Of a DNA stretch of 64,000 nucleotides, positions 10,706 to 19,772 are shown one piece after another. This DNA comes from Marinobacter sp. MDS2 (GTDB lineage: Bacteria > Pseudomonadota > Gammaproteobacteria > Pseudomonadales > Oleiphilaceae), in assembly GCF_030718085.1 (NCBI RefSeq), contig NZ_JAVAJF010000003.1:186001-250000 (forward strand). Reading direction: 5' to 3'. A program made the position numbers and the translations under genes. Under the pieces are notes generated by a model. It made no database searches, was not told the DNA's origin, and saw nothing but the letters and a program-made list of their open reading frames with translations. Numbering within the stretch: the first letter of the stretch is position 1; each line of letters starts with the position of its first letter.

Positions 10706-11506
10706 TTAGCGAGGCAGACGTCCGCGGAACGGATTCATTACCTTCAGGATTTCCCGGAACAATTTGGGATTGGCGACGATCAGCTGTCTTGCAGAGCCCG
10801 CCGACGGGTTGCCAGAAAAGTCACCGGTCAAAGCGCCGGATTCCATGGCCAGGGTTACGCCCAGGTCGAGATCGGCAGCGGAAGGCCGGAAAATAACGGC
10901 GGCATCCAGCAGGCCTGCAGAAACGCGAGCAATATCGAGTACGACGCAGCCGGATGTGCGGAACATAGCTGTCTCGCGCGCTAACGTGGCCGCCATCTCA
11001 CCCCAGATCATTGGGTCATCGCCCTGTCGGCTCTGGTCGAGTAGGTTGGTGGCGAGCGCTGATTTGGCAGGCATCTTCACGTCTGAAGCGCGAACCCGGC
11101 GACTATTCAAAGCAGCTCCGTGACCGCGGCTTGCCGAATATTCTTCGCCCGTAATAGGGTTAACAACCAGAAGGTTCTCGGTGCGGTTGTTCTTTTTCTG
11201 CGACAGGGCCAGAGCGAACTCGGGAATGCCGCGAACAAAGTTGTCCCGGCCGAGAATCGGAAATATGTGCCAGCTTCTTTCGCTGCCATTGGCGTCGGCT
11301 TCACCCATCGGTGCGATGGTGTGATCTTTATACGCTTTCGCCAGCTGTTCTGTGAAATTGTCGTAGATAGATTGCTCTACCCGTTCCAGCTGTCGGTAAC
11401 GGTCGGCTTCGTCTTTGCCGTTGGGTTCCTGACGCTCGAAATGGGCTTTGAGGTAGTCAGACCCCTGGCGGGCAACGCGCAGGGCCATTTTAATTGCTGG
11501 TTGCAT
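10706..11506 (-). CDS. suhB: SuhB-like inositol monophosphatase family protein, catalytic residues lost
   Basis: Position (divergent from trmJ, downstream of secF) and fold-level similarity identify this as SuhB, which in E. coli is an inositol-1-phosphatase and part of the rRNA antitermination complex. The start used, MQPAIKMALRVARQG, aligns with the family N-terminus; an ATG four codons upstream is possible. The metal-binding motifs are replaced. The family GEE reads GEA (residues 68-70). DPLDGT reads FPILGR (82-87 within WHIFPILGRDNF). The last WDxAAG reads ADLDLG (211-216). The TEVD motif reads RQLE. The surrounding fold is intact (SRGHGAALN, DFSGNP, IVANPK), there is no frameshift, and the length is normal. 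I infer a non-enzymatic role, probably in Nus-factor transcription complexes. Confidence 0.8.
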   Translation of the reverse strand: MQPAIKMALRVARQGSDYLKAHFERQEPNGKDEADRYRQLERVEQSIYDNFTEQLAKAYKDHTIAPMGEADANGSERSWHIFPILGRDNFVRGIPEFALALSQKKNNRTENLLVVNPITGEEYSASRGHGAALNSRRVRASDVKMPAKSALATNLLDQSRQGDDPMIWGEMAATLARETAMFRTSGCVVLDIARVSAGLLDAAVIFRPSAADLDLGVTLAMESGALTGDFSGNPSAGSARQLIVANPKLFREILKVMNPFRGRLPR

Positions 11507-11644
11507 CTGAGAGTTCATTATCCGAATGTGTGAAGGGCCGCCATCATAGCAAAAACTTAGTGTGCTTGTATGCTTTTTGCCTCAGCAAATGCACGCATAC
11601 CACAGGGTTTCGGGATATTCCGGGAACCGTTTTTTTGGGGTTTC

Positions 11645-11653
11645 TGTTATGAT
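11645..11653 (+). promoter_or_regulatory. Predicted extended -10 promoter for trmJ
   Basis: TG-T-TATGAT forms an extended -10 element (hexamer at 11648-11653), 46 bases before the trmJ ATG. No good -35 is visible, as is acceptable for extended -10 promoters. The 192-base gap between suhB and trmJ holds no other recognisable element. Confidence 0.4.
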
Positions 11654-11698
11654 TCGCCTCTTTTTTAAAAATATTGATGAGTAACAGGCCCAGATATC

Positions 11699-12559
11699 AT
11701 GCATGAACCCGCGCTCTCGCCGGAAAGTAATGACTCCTTCAACGACCAGATCCGTATTGTTTTGGTGGAAACGTCCCACTCCGGAAACATCGGAGCCGTA
11801 GCGCGGGCTATGAAGAATATGGGGCTTGGTAACCTGTGGTTGGTGAACCCGGCCTCCTTCCCGGATGAAACGTCTTACGCCCGGTCTGCCGGAGCAAGCG
11901 ACGTTCTGGATCGCGCAAATGTAGTTTCGTCGCTGGATGAAGCAGTAGCGGATTGCGTAATGGTGATGGGAACCAGTGCGCGCGGGCGCAAGGTGCCTTG
12001 GCCGGTTATTCCGCCACCAGATGCAGCGGCAACGGCAGTGCAGCAAGCACAGAGCGGCATAGTGGCACTGGTTTTTGGTCGAGAGAATCATGGCCTTTCC
12101 AACGAGGAACTGCAGCGTTGCCATTACCACATTCACATACCTTCGAATCCGGATTACAGCTCTTTGAATCTGGCGATGGCCGTTCAGGTCATTAGCTATG
12201 AGCTGAGGATGTTTCATCTGAAGAATCTTGAAGATGGGGAATCTCGACCCTACCTTCAGCCCATGGTTGCACCGGGCGACGAAGGCTGGGATTCGCCTCC
12301 CGCAACGGCGGGCGAAGTGGAAGGCTTCTTCGGGCATTTCGAGCAGACGCTGGTGGATGTCAACTTCCACCGACGGGAGAATCCTCGCCATCTGATTGCA
12401 CGTATGCGGCGCCTGTTCCAGAGAGCTCGCATGGACCAGATGGAGGTTAATATTCTTCGCGGGGTTCTTTCTTCCATCCAGAAGGCGGCCGGCCCGCAAA
12501 AAGGTAAAGAGCAGCGCGCCGGGAGCTCTGAGGGCTCCCAAGATAAAGGTCAGGAGTAG
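11699..12559 (+). CDS. trmJ: tRNA (cytidine/uridine-2'-O-)-methyltransferase TrmJ
   Basis: TrmJ (286 aa) is a SPOUT-class methyltransferase that modifies position 32 of certain tRNAs. The N-terminal half shows the family blocks [34 protein letters not shown] and the knot segment [16 protein letters not shown]. The C-terminal part is helical and ends in a low-complexity Ser/Gln/Lys-rich tail. cysE begins four bases after its stop, suggesting one transcript. TrmJ next to suhB and the isc region is the same neighbourhood as in E. coli and Pseudomonas. Confidence 0.95.
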   Translation: MHEPALSPESNDSFNDQIRIVLVETSHSGNIGAVARAMKNMGLGNLWLVNPASFPDETSYARSAGASDVLDRANVVSSLDEAVADCVMVMGTSARGRKVPWPVIPPPDAAATAVQQAQSGIVALVFGRENHGLSNEELQRCHYHIHIPSNPDYSSLNLAMAVQVISYELRMFHLKNLEDGESRPYLQPMVAPGDEGWDSPPATAGEVEGFFGHFEQTLVDVNFHRRENPRHLIARMRRLFQRARMDQMEVNILRGVLSSIQKAAGPQKGKEQRAGSSEGSQDKGQE

Positions 12560-12563
12560 AGTT

Positions 12564-13349
12564 ATGCTTGAACGTTTAAGGGAAGATGTAAGCAGCGTTT
12601 TCCACCGCGATCCTGCGGCACGAAATACCTTTGAAGTGTTGACCAACTACCCGGGCTTGCACGCATTGTTGTTGCACCGCTTGGCCCATTGGATTTGGGG
12701 GCTTGGTCTGAAATGGTTGGCGCGCACGATCTCGACGCTCACTCGTTGGTTTACCGGCATCGAAATTCATCCGGGAGCGACAATCGGCCGGCGGTTCTTT
12801 ATCGATCATGGTATGGGAGTGGTGATTGGTGAAACCACCGTTATCGGTGACGATGTAACGCTGTATCAGGGGGTGACCCTCGGGGGTACCAGCTGGAACA
12901 AAGGTAAACGCCATCCGACCATCGGTGATGGTGTGGTGGTCGGTGCCGGGGCAAAGATCCTTGGGCCGTTCGAAGTGGGTGCGGGTGCCAAGGTGGGTTC
13001 CAATTCTGTAGTCACCAAGGCGGTACCCGCCGGCGCAACCGTTGTCGGCATTCCGGGGCGGATTATTGTCAAGCGTAAGGCCGAGGCGGAAGATAACCCT
13101 CGCCGCAAGGTGATGGAAGAGCGCATGGGCTTCGACGCATACGGCGTCACCGAAGAAATGCCTGACCCGGTGGCTCGTTCCGTTCGTGCATTGCTTGACC
13201 ATATGCACGCTGTAGATGAGCGATTGGAGGTGATGTGCAAGGCGTTGCGCAAGGTTAACAGCGAATATCAGAACGGGGATTTGCCGCAATTGGATGAAGA
13301 GGATTTTGATTGTGTGCGCGATGAGCCCGAACGCGACGGTAAAGTCTGA
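12564..13349 (+). CDS. cysE: Serine O-acetyltransferase CysE
   Basis: CysE transfers acetyl from acetyl-CoA to serine, the first step of cysteine synthesis. The 261-residue product has the N-terminal helical part ([20 protein letters not shown]) and a left-handed beta helix of hexapeptide repeats, for example [20 protein letters not shown] and [13 protein letters not shown]. The frame is open back to 12396 inside trmJ, but the ATG at 12564 has AGGAG upstream (12552-12556) and aligns with the family start. The C-terminal extension after IIVKRK is longer than needed for the enzyme core. Placement just before iscR-iscS links cysteine supply to the desulfurase; that is context, not proof. Confidence 0.94.
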   Translation: MLERLREDVSSVFHRDPAARNTFEVLTNYPGLHALLLHRLAHWIWGLGLKWLARTISTLTRWFTGIEIHPGATIGRRFFIDHGMGVVIGETTVIGDDVTLYQGVTLGGTSWNKGKRHPTIGDGVVVGAGAKILGPFEVGAGAKVGSNSVVTKAVPAGATVVGIPGRIIVKRKAEAEDNPRRKVMEERMGFDAYGVTEEMPDPVARSVRALLDHMHAVDERLEVMCKALRKVNSEYQNGDLPQLDEEDFDCVRDEPERDGKV

Positions 13350-13382
13350 ATACTTGACTGTTTTAGTAGGTCAATTCATACT
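13350..13382 (+). promoter_or_regulatory. iscR promoter with type 1 IscR box
   Basis: TTGACT (-35, 13354-13359) and CATACT (-10, 13377-13382) are 17 bases apart. The -35 lies inside a sequence (13350-13374) that closely matches the type 1 IscR site ATAsyyGACTrwwwyAGTcrrsTAT, with the GACT...AGT half-sites in place. Type 1 sites bind the [2Fe-2S] form of IscR, so repression of iscRS by cluster-loaded IscR is likely. The site begins directly after the cysE stop. Confidence 0.75.
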
Positions 13383-13427
13383 CAGCGGTGGAAACCAATA
13401 TTCAAACCCACTGTCGGGGCTGAGAAT

Positions 13428-13925
13428 ATGAAGCTCACCACAAAAGGCCGCTATGCCGTAACAGCAATGCTGGATCTGGCGCTGCATAGCAGTGAAAGGC
13501 CGGTGAGTCTGGCCGACATTTCGTCGCGCCAGGAAATCTCTTTATCCTACCTGGAACAGCTCTTTTCACGCTTGCGTCGGCACCAGTTGGTTGTAAGTAT
13601 TCGCGGGCCCGGAGGAGGGTACCGTTTGAGTCGTCACGCGGATGAGGTGTTTGTTGCTGAAGTGGTCGATGCCGTTAGCGAATCGCTAGACACCACCCGA
13701 TGTGGCAATAAAGGTGATTGTCAAAACGGCGAAAAGTGCCTGACCCATCATCTTTGGTCCGACTTGAGCGATCAAATTCATCAATTCCTGAGTGATATCA
13801 GCCTTGGTGACTTGATGCGCAAGCGCGAAATTCAATTGGTGGCTGACCGTCAGAATCGAAAGCAGTCAGAAACCGATGCGGATACCATCAATACCCGCCA
13901 ACTGACAGACCAGGCTCCGGCCTGA
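13428..13925 (+). CDS. iscR: Iron-sulfur cluster regulator IscR
   Basis: IscR (165 aa) is an Rrf2-family regulator that senses [2Fe-2S] cluster status. It has the winged-helix DNA-binding N-terminus ([20 protein letters not shown]; recognition region about residues 28-60). The cluster ligands C92, C98, C104 and H107 are all present in the order C-x5-C-x5-C-x2-H. It therefore should bind a cluster. The box in its own promoter suggests autoregulation. iscS follows after 23 bases. The cluster donor is unclear because iscU and the rest of the isc genes are not in the locus. Confidence 0.96.
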   Translation: MKLTTKGRYAVTAMLDLALHSSERPVSLADISSRQEISLSYLEQLFSRLRRHQLVVSIRGPGGGYRLSRHADEVFVAEVVDAVSESLDTTRCGNKGDCQNGEKCLTHHLWSDLSDQIHQFLSDISLGDLMRKREIQLVADRQNRKQSETDADTINTRQLTDQAPA

Positions 13926-13948
13926 CAACAACGTACTCCCGTTAAATT

Positions 13949-15097
13949 ATGAAAAAGCCTGTATATCTGGATTATGCGGCGACCACGCCGGTTGACCCCG
14001 TTGTCGCTGAATTAATGGCCAAGCACCTCACATTGGATGGTGTTTTTGGAAACCCTGCCTCGCGATCCCACGGGTTTGGTTGGCAGGCGGAGGCAGCAGT
14101 CGAGAATGCCCGACGCCAGGTGGCGGGCCTGATTCATGCTGATCCCCGTGAAATCGTATGGACATCGGGGGCGACCGAGTCCGACAACCTGGCGATAAAA
14201 GGCTCGGTGGATATTGCTGGCAAGCCGCATATTGTGACGTCGATCATCGAACATAAAGCAGTGGTTGATACCTGCAAGTGGCTGGAACAGCAGGGTGTTG
14301 AGGTTACCTGGTTAACGCCTGAGGCGGATGGTCGTGTTTCACCCGAATCCGTCGAGCAGGCATTAAAAGACAATACCGTTCTCGTCAGCCTTATGCTGGT
14401 GAATAACGAACTTGGCTGCATTACGGATATCGCTTCTATCGGTGCAATGTTGCGCGAGCGCGGCGTACGGTTTCACGTGGATGCCGCCCAGGCCGCGGGA
14501 AAGATTCCTGTAGATGTGACTCGTCTTAACGTGGATTTGCTGTCCCTGTCGGCTCACAAGGTGTATGGGCCAAAAGGAATCGGCGCGTTGTATGTGCGCC
14601 GATCGCCAGACGTTCGTGTAGAGGCGCAAATGCATGGCGGCGGTCACGAGCGGAATATGCGCTCCGGCACCCTTGCTACCCATCAGATAGTGGGTATGGG
14701 CAAGGCGTTTGAAATGGCAGGGCAAGGTCTTGAGGATGAGATGGCCAGGCTGGAAGAGCTGCGCCAGCGTTTCTTGTCGGGCTTGAGTGCTTTGGAGGGT
14801 GTGTATTTTAATGGCAGCGAAGAGCATCGAGTGCCGGGCATTGTGAATCTGTCTTTTGAGGGTGTTGAGGCAGAATCTCTCATGCTTGGTTTGCGGAACA
14901 TGGCGGTGTCTTCCGGCTCTGCTTGCGCCTCAGCATCGGTTGAGCCGTCTTTTGTGTTGCGCGGAATTGGTCTGAGCGATGAACTTGCTCATCGGGCATT
15001 GAGGTTTTCGTTGGGCCGTTACACAACGAATGAAGAAATCGAATGTGCGAGCAGCCAAATTGTTGATGTGGTTACTCGACTTCGCACGGTGCGGTAG
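13949..15097 (+). CDS. iscS: Cysteine desulfurase IscS, short C-terminus
   Basis: IscS takes sulfur from cysteine with PLP and passes it as persulfide. The 382-residue product has the PLP lysine (K204 in [10 protein letters not shown]) and the catalytic cysteine (C326 in [10 protein letters not shown]). It also has the start [12 protein letters not shown]. It ends at RLRTVR, close to residue 384 of the 404-residue E. coli enzyme, so the last 20 or so residues are absent. In E. coli those residues take part in docking to IscU. No iscU, iscA, hscB, hscA, fdx or iscX follows; ndk comes next. The enzyme core looks functional. I infer a general sulfur donor, for example for tRNA thiolation or a SUF scaffold elsewhere. 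Confidence 0.93.
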   Translation: MKKPVYLDYAATTPVDPVVAELMAKHLTLDGVFGNPASRSHGFGWQAEAAVENARRQVAGLIHADPREIVWTSGATESDNLAIKGSVDIAGKPHIVTSIIEHKAVVDTCKWLEQQGVEVTWLTPEADGRVSPESVEQALKDNTVLVSLMLVNNELGCITDIASIGAMLRERGVRFHVDAAQAAGKIPVDVTRLNVDLLSLSAHKVYGPKGIGALYVRRSPDVRVEAQMHGGGHERNMRSGTLATHQIVGMGKAFEMAGQGLEDEMARLEELRQRFLSGLSALEGVYFNGSEEHRVPGIVNLSFEGVEAESLMLGLRNMAVSSGSACASASVEPSFVLRGIGLSDELAHRALRFSLGRYTTNEEIECASSQIVDVVTRLRTVR

Positions 15098-15123
15098 GCA
15101 GTGGCCTATTGACTGCGTATAAT
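15095..15123 (+). promoter_or_regulatory. Predicted promoter for ndk
   Basis: A perfect -10 TATAAT lies at 15118-15123. A weak -35 (TAGGCA, 15095-15100) sits 17 bases upstream and overlaps the end of iscS. The predicted start is about 35 bases before the ndk ATG. It would let ndk be expressed apart from iscRS. Confidence 0.5.
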
Positions 15124-15165
15124 CTACGCCCTGATTTTTACCCCTAACCAGACTGGAGAAATGAC

Positions 15166-15594
15166 ATGGCAAACGAGCGCACGCTCTCTATCATCAAGCC
15201 CGACGCGGTAGCCAAAAACGTAATCGGCGAAATCTACAGCCGTTTCGAGAAAGCTGGCCTGCAAATCGTAGCCGCCAAGATGATGCACCTGACCCAGGAG
15301 CAAGCTGAAGGTTTCTACGCCGAGCACAAAGAGCGTCCTTTCTTCAACGACCTGGTAGCGTTCATGACCTCTGGTCCTGTCGTTGTTCAGGCTCTGGAAG
15401 GCGAAGGCGCCATCCTGAAGAACCGTGATCTGATGGGTGCTACCAACCCGAAAGAAGCTGAAGCCGGCACCATCCGTGCTGATTTCGCTTCATCTATTGA
15501 TGCCAACGCCGTTCACGGCTCCGACTCTGCAGCTTCTGCGGAGCGCGAAGTGGCATACTTCTTTAACGACAACGAAATCTGCCCGCGCGGCTAA
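15166..15594 (+). CDS. ndk: Nucleoside diphosphate kinase Ndk
   Basis: Ndk (142 aa) balances nucleoside triphosphate pools by phosphate transfer from ATP through a phosphohistidine. The catalytic histidine is H117 in NAVHGSDS. The N-terminal [13 protein letters not shown] and the [15 protein letters not shown] segments are typical. The ATG at 15166 is preceded by GGAGAAA. Its position before rlmN is the same as in Pseudomonas, where it closes the isc cluster. Confidence 0.97.
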   Translation: MANERTLSIIKPDAVAKNVIGEIYSRFEKAGLQIVAAKMMHLTQEQAEGFYAEHKERPFFNDLVAFMTSGPVVVQALEGEGAILKNRDLMGATNPKEAEAGTIRADFASSIDANAVHGSDSAASAEREVAYFFNDNEICPRG

Positions 15595-15656
15595 AGTTGT
15601 TTGTTCAGGGGTGACGGGTGTCACTCCTGAATTGGTTATCTGATCGAGGTTATGCC

Positions 15657-16766
15657 ATGACTGCCCCTGCTGAAAAAACCAATCTTCTCGGACTGCCAAA
15701 AGCGAAGCTCGAGGCCTTCTTCGAGACTCTGGGCGAAAAGAAGTTTCGTGCGCAGCAGGTCCTGCAGTGGATTCATCAGCGTGGCGTTGATGACTTCGAT
15801 CAAATGACCAATATGAGCGTGGCTCTGCGTGAGAAACTCAAGGAAATTGCTGAGGTTCGTGGTCCGGAGGTGGTTTATGACGAAACCTCCAAAGACGGCA
15901 CCCGTAAATGGGTCATGCGAATGGACAACGGCAATAATGTCGAAACCGTTCTGATCCCCGACGGTGAAAGGGGCACGCTGTGTGTGTCCTCTCAGATCGG
16001 ATGCAGCCTTGATTGCACCTTCTGCTCGACCGGTAAGCGTGGATTCAACCGAAATCTCACCGCTGCTGAGATCATTGGCCAGGTTTGGGTCGCCCGCAAG
16101 GCGTTCATGCCTTATGAACCAAGTAGCCGACCGATTACAAACGTTGTCATGATGGGCATGGGAGAGCCGCTGCTCAATTTTGACAACGTTGTCGATGCCA
16201 TGAACCTGATGATGGAAGATCTCGCGTACGGGATTTCCAAACGCCGTGTCACGCTGAGTACATCCGGAGTGGTTCCTGCACTGGATCGACTGGGTGAGGT
16301 TACCGATGTTTCACTGGCCATCTCATTGCATGCGCCTAATGATGAGCTGCGTAACCAGTTGGTTCCGCTGAATAAAAAGTACCCGATTTCGGAGTTGTTG
16401 GCCGCCACCCGCCGTTATCTTGCCAGGTTGCCGGATAAGCGGAAGGCGACCATCGAATACACGGTCATCCAAGGCGTCAACGACAAGCTGGAACATGCGA
16501 AAGAGCTGGCGGTTGTCTTGAAAGGGTTGCCGTGCAAGATCAACCTGATTCCGTTTAATCCGTTTCCGGAAAGCGATTTCGAACGCCCGAGCATGAACGC
16601 CACAAGGCGGTTCCAGAATGCACTGACTGAGGCGGGGTACGTGACCACGGTGCGCACACCGCGCGGTGATGATATTGATGCCGCCTGTGGCCAGCTGGTT
16701 GGTCTTGTGGAAGACCGGACCAAGCGCAGTCAGCGTTATATCGCCGTGCAACAAGTGAACCCGTGA
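15657..16766 (+). CDS. rlmN: Dual-specificity 23S rRNA/tRNA adenine C2-methyltransferase RlmN
   Basis: RlmN (369 aa) is a radical SAM enzyme that methylates C2 of A2503 in 23S rRNA and A37 in some tRNAs. The cluster motif C-x3-C-x2-C is at C116, C120 and C123 (GCSLDCTFC). The C-terminal cysteine involved in methyl transfer lies in DIDAACGQL. The start is the ATG at 15657 because GAGG is well placed at 15646-15649; a GTG at 15618 would add 13 residues without support. It follows ndk and precedes the pilus lipoprotein gene as in Pseudomonas. Confidence 0.96.
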   Translation: MTAPAEKTNLLGLPKAKLEAFFETLGEKKFRAQQVLQWIHQRGVDDFDQMTNMSVALREKLKEIAEVRGPEVVYDETSKDGTRKWVMRMDNGNNVETVLIPDGERGTLCVSSQIGCSLDCTFCSTGKRGFNRNLTAAEIIGQVWVARKAFMPYEPSSRPITNVVMMGMGEPLLNFDNVVDAMNLMMEDLAYGISKRRVTLSTSGVVPALDRLGEVTDVSLAISLHAPNDELRNQLVPLNKKYPISELLAATRRYLARLPDKRKATIEYTVIQGVNDKLEHAKELAVVLKGLPCKINLIPFNPFPESDFERPSMNATRRFQNALTEAGYVTTVRTPRGDDIDAACGQLVGLVEDRTKRSQRYIAVQQVNP

Positions 16767-16805
16767 TCGGAACGGGGTGTCAGTCACAACAGAAGGTGTT
16801 TGTAG

Positions 16806-17609
16806 ATGGTTAAGAACACAGCCGTAAAACTGGCCGCTCTTTCCTTACTGGTTTTGGGATTGCTTGTTTCAGGTTGCGTAACCACTACAGACAGCCGGTT
16901 TACCCGTGAAGCCGACCGCGAAAAAGCCCTTGAGAATTACGTCAAACTGGCTTCCCGGTATATTGCTCAGGGAAATCTGACGCGTGCGCGGCATCACCTT
17001 GAGCGCGCGTTTGAAATCGATGACGACTATGCACCCGCATTAGCGACTATGGGGTTGGTTTATAGCGCTGAAGGGGACGAGCGGCTGTCCGAGCAAAGTT
17101 TCAAAGATGCCGTTTCTGCCGATGGCAAATACACTCGCGGCAGGGTGTATTACGGTGCGTTTCTATACAGTCAGGGCGAATATGACAAAGCCGGGGCGCA
17201 ATTCGCGAAAGCGTCTGAAGATACTGCCTACAAAGACCGGGGTGGTGTTTTTTACAACCTGGGCATGACGCAGGAAAAGCTTGGCGATCTCAAACAAGCC
17301 GAACAGGCATATCGCCGGGCGGTAGAGTTGACCCGTGGCGAGGCGCGTACTCTGCTATCGTTGGCGCGTGTCTTGGTGGAGCAGGGTGATTACTCGGCCG
17401 CTTCGCGTTATTACTCCCGCCTTCAGGTCATGATTCAGAACACGCCCAGATTGGTGCATTCTGCAGAGAGTTTGTATACAGGTATTCGGATTGCGCGACA
17501 TTTTCAGGATCGTGATCAAGAGGCCAGTTTGGCCCTCTTGCTGAAAAACGAATTCGCTGAGTCAGATGAATACCAACAATATAAGGTGCTGGTTGCGAAT
17601 GGTCAGTGA
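16806..17609 (+). CDS. pilF: Type IV pilus biogenesis lipoprotein PilW/PilF
   Basis: This TPR-repeat outer-membrane lipoprotein (267 aa) is the pilotin that helps the PilQ secretin reach the outer membrane. The N-terminus is a lipoprotein signal with lipobox LVSGC (acylated C24). Five to six TPR-like helical repeats follow from about residue 40 to 230, for example NLTRARHHLERAFEIDDDYAP and AEQAYRRAVELTRGEARTLL. The start of rodZ lies inside its 3' end. The symbol pilF is used in Pseudomonas and pilW in Neisseria. Confidence 0.9.
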   Translation: MVKNTAVKLAALSLLVLGLLVSGCVTTTDSRFTREADREKALENYVKLASRYIAQGNLTRARHHLERAFEIDDDYAPALATMGLVYSAEGDERLSEQSFKDAVSADGKYTRGRVYYGAFLYSQGEYDKAGAQFAKASEDTAYKDRGGVFYNLGMTQEKLGDLKQAEQAYRRAVELTRGEARTLLSLARVLVEQGDYSAASRYYSRLQVMIQNTPRLVHSAESLYTGIRIARHFQDRDQEASLALLLKNEFAESDEYQQYKVLVANGQ

Positions 17610-18579
17610 AAAGCCGGAAAATTACACGCCTGCGGAGCCTGTTGGCCAACAGTTAAAACGGGCACGGGAAGCGAAAGGCCTTTCCGTGTCGGCGATTGCC
17701 GAGCAGCAGCATCTACGGCCTTCGGTTGTTCAGGCTATCGAAGCCGGAGATTACGAAAAGATTGACACCGAGTTGTTTCTGAAAGGCTATGTCAGGGCCT
17801 ATGCCCGCCAGGTGGGTTTGAATGCCGACTCGGTGATACGTGATCTTGATGTTGAATTGGCTCCGGCCCGAAAGCGTCGTGAAGAAGCGTTGCAAGCTAA
17901 CCCGTTGGTTGATATCGAGCGCCGTAAGAAACGGAAACAGCGAGTCGCCAAGGCCATCTTATGGCTTTTGTTGATCGGTGTGGTGGTGTCTATCGCTTTG
18001 TATTTCGTGACGCAGAAAGAAAAGGCTATCGATGATCGTGCTGCACCTTCGGCTGAAACTACGATGAATGACGAAACCGAGGTGAGTGATCGTTTGCCGG
18101 AACCGCTTGCGGCAGAACCCGCCAATGAAATGCTGATTGATGAGCCTGCCGAAGAGGTGGCGGCGACGGATACTTCAGACGCGGCAGAGCCGTTGGCTGA
18201 AGACGCTGGCCTACAGAGCAGTGCCGGGGAGCCTGCGGTGTCGGCCGATTCGACTGATCCCGTTGAACCATTGCAGGCGCCGCTAGAGCCGGCTCAGACA
18301 CCCGATGTTGACCAGGCCGCGGCGGTTTCCTCTGCGGGGCGGCTCGAGATGACCTTTCGTGGTGACTGCTGGATAAAAGTTACCGATGCCACAGGTGAGC
18401 GTCTCGCTAGTGGATTACGCCGACAGGGTGATAAATTAGATGTGCGCGGCACACCACCATTGAACGTGGTTGTCGGTGCTATGAGTGCAGTGGAAGTTAT
18501 CCAGTTCCAAAATGAAATACTCGACAAGGGTAACTTTCGCGTTGTGAACAATCGGTCAGAGTTCACACTCGAACCCTGA
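17599..18579 (+). CDS. rodZ: Cytoskeleton protein RodZ
   Basis: RodZ (326 aa) links the MreB cytoskeleton to the cell-wall elongation machinery. The cytoplasmic part carries a Cro-like helix-turn-helix domain (about residues 14-75, VGQQLKRAREAKGLSVSAIA). A basic stretch (RRKKRKQR) is followed by one membrane helix at about 119-138. Next comes a periplasmic Glu/Ala/Pro-rich linker of roughly 120 residues, then the DUF4115 domain (LEMTFRGDCWIKVTDATGER). The ATG at 17599 is preferred over 17566 because MVSEKPENY leads straight into the domain; it overlaps the end of the pilus gene by 11 bases. Confidence 0.93.
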   Translation: MVSEKPENYTPAEPVGQQLKRAREAKGLSVSAIAEQQHLRPSVVQAIEAGDYEKIDTELFLKGYVRAYARQVGLNADSVIRDLDVELAPARKRREEALQANPLVDIERRKKRKQRVAKAILWLLLIGVVVSIALYFVTQKEKAIDDRAAPSAETTMNDETEVSDRLPEPLAAEPANEMLIDEPAEEVAATDTSDAAEPLAEDAGLQSSAGEPAVSADSTDPVEPLQAPLEPAQTPDVDQAAAVSSAGRLEMTFRGDCWIKVTDATGERLASGLRRQGDKLDVRGTPPLNVVVGAMSAVEVIQFQNEILDKGNFRVVNNRSEFTLEP

Positions 18580-18613
18580 ATTAAACGTCCGGATATAGTG
18601 TTGGTTCCTGTCA

Positions 18614-19732
18614 ATGAAACAAGATTCCCCGATCAAAAGACGTAAATCCCGGCAGATCATGGTTGGTGATGTGCCCGTAGGTGGCGATGCACCTATCGCG
18701 GTTCAAAGCATGACCAACACCAATACCTGCGATGTCGCTGCGACGGTAGGGCAAATTAACGCCATTCAGGAGGCCGGCGCAGATATCGTTCGGGTCTCCG
18801 TGCCGTCTATGGAAGCCGCAGAAGCCTTCGGTCAAATTCGCAAGCAGGTTTCGGTGCCGTTGGTTGCGGATATCCATTTCGATCATAAAATCGCACTTCG
18901 GGTTGCTGAGCTTGGTGTTGACTGTTTGCGGATCAACCCGGGGAATATCGGCCGTGACGATCGAGTGAGCGCTGTGATCAATGCCGCCAAAGATCGCAAT
19001 ATTCCCATTCGTATCGGCGTCAATGCGGGCTCTCTCGAAAAAGCGCTGCAGCGTAAGTACGGCGAGCCCACGCCCGAGGCGTTGGTTGAATCCGCCATGC
19101 GCCACATTGATATTCTGGACCGACACGATTTTCAGGATTTCAAGGTAAGTTTGAAGGCGTCTGAAGTGTTTATGACGGTCGCGGCCTACCGCTTGATTGC
19201 AGAACAAATTGAGCAGCCTTTGCATCTCGGCATCACTGAAGCCGGCGGGTTCCGTTCAGGTACGGTGAAATCTTCTATCGGTTTGGGCATGTTGTTGATG
19301 GACGGCATTGGCGACACGATACGTGTATCGCTGGCAGCTGATCCGGTTCAAGAGATCAAAGTCGGCTTTGATATCCTGAAAAGTCTGCGCTTGCGCAGCC
19401 ACGGTATTAACTTTATTGCGTGCCCGAGCTGTTCCAGACAGAACTTCGATGTGATTCAGACCATGAACGATTTGGAAGCGCGGTTGGAAGACGTGAACCG
19501 CTCGTTGGATGTGGCAATCATCGGCTGCATCGTTAATGGTCCGGGCGAAGCTCGCGAAGCAGACATCGGTTTGACCGGTGGTTCGCCGAAGAATCTGTTT
19601 TATCTTCACGGAAAGCCAAACCAAAAGTTGGTCAATGAAACGCTGACGGATGACTTGGAACGGTTGATTCGAGAAGAGATTGCTCGTCGCGAAGAGCAGG
19701 ACTCGTTGTTGATCGCTAAGTCCGAAGACTGA
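18614..19732 (+). CDS. ispG: 4-hydroxy-3-methylbut-2-enyl diphosphate synthase IspG
   Basis: IspG (372 aa) performs the penultimate step of the MEP isoprenoid pathway, the reductive ring opening of methylerythritol cyclodiphosphate. The [4Fe-4S] ligands C270, C273 and C305 and the nearby glutamate (NGPGEA) are present. The TIM-barrel N-terminus has [15 protein letters not shown]. Its enzyme needs Fe-S assembly, which is of interest beside the reduced isc operon. It lies 34 bases after rodZ and 40 before hisS. Confidence 0.97.
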   Translation: MKQDSPIKRRKSRQIMVGDVPVGGDAPIAVQSMTNTNTCDVAATVGQINAIQEAGADIVRVSVPSMEAAEAFGQIRKQVSVPLVADIHFDHKIALRVAELGVDCLRINPGNIGRDDRVSAVINAAKDRNIPIRIGVNAGSLEKALQRKYGEPTPEALVESAMRHIDILDRHDFQDFKVSLKASEVFMTVAAYRLIAEQIEQPLHLGITEAGGFRSGTVKSSIGLGMLLMDGIGDTIRVSLAADPVQEIKVGFDILKSLRLRSHGINFIACPSCSRQNFDVIQTMNDLEARLEDVNRSLDVAIIGCIVNGPGEAREADIGLTGGSPKNLFYLHGKPNQKLVNETLTDDLERLIREEIARREEQDSLLIAKSED

Positions 19733-19772
19733 TCTCCAAACACTTATTTAAAGAAGCAATCAGGGTTTTACA

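Noticed and set aside
12396-12563. Upstream extension of cysE into trmJ
   Set aside because: The ATG at 12564 has a good ribosome-binding site and aligns with the family start; the extension is a low-complexity read of trmJ.
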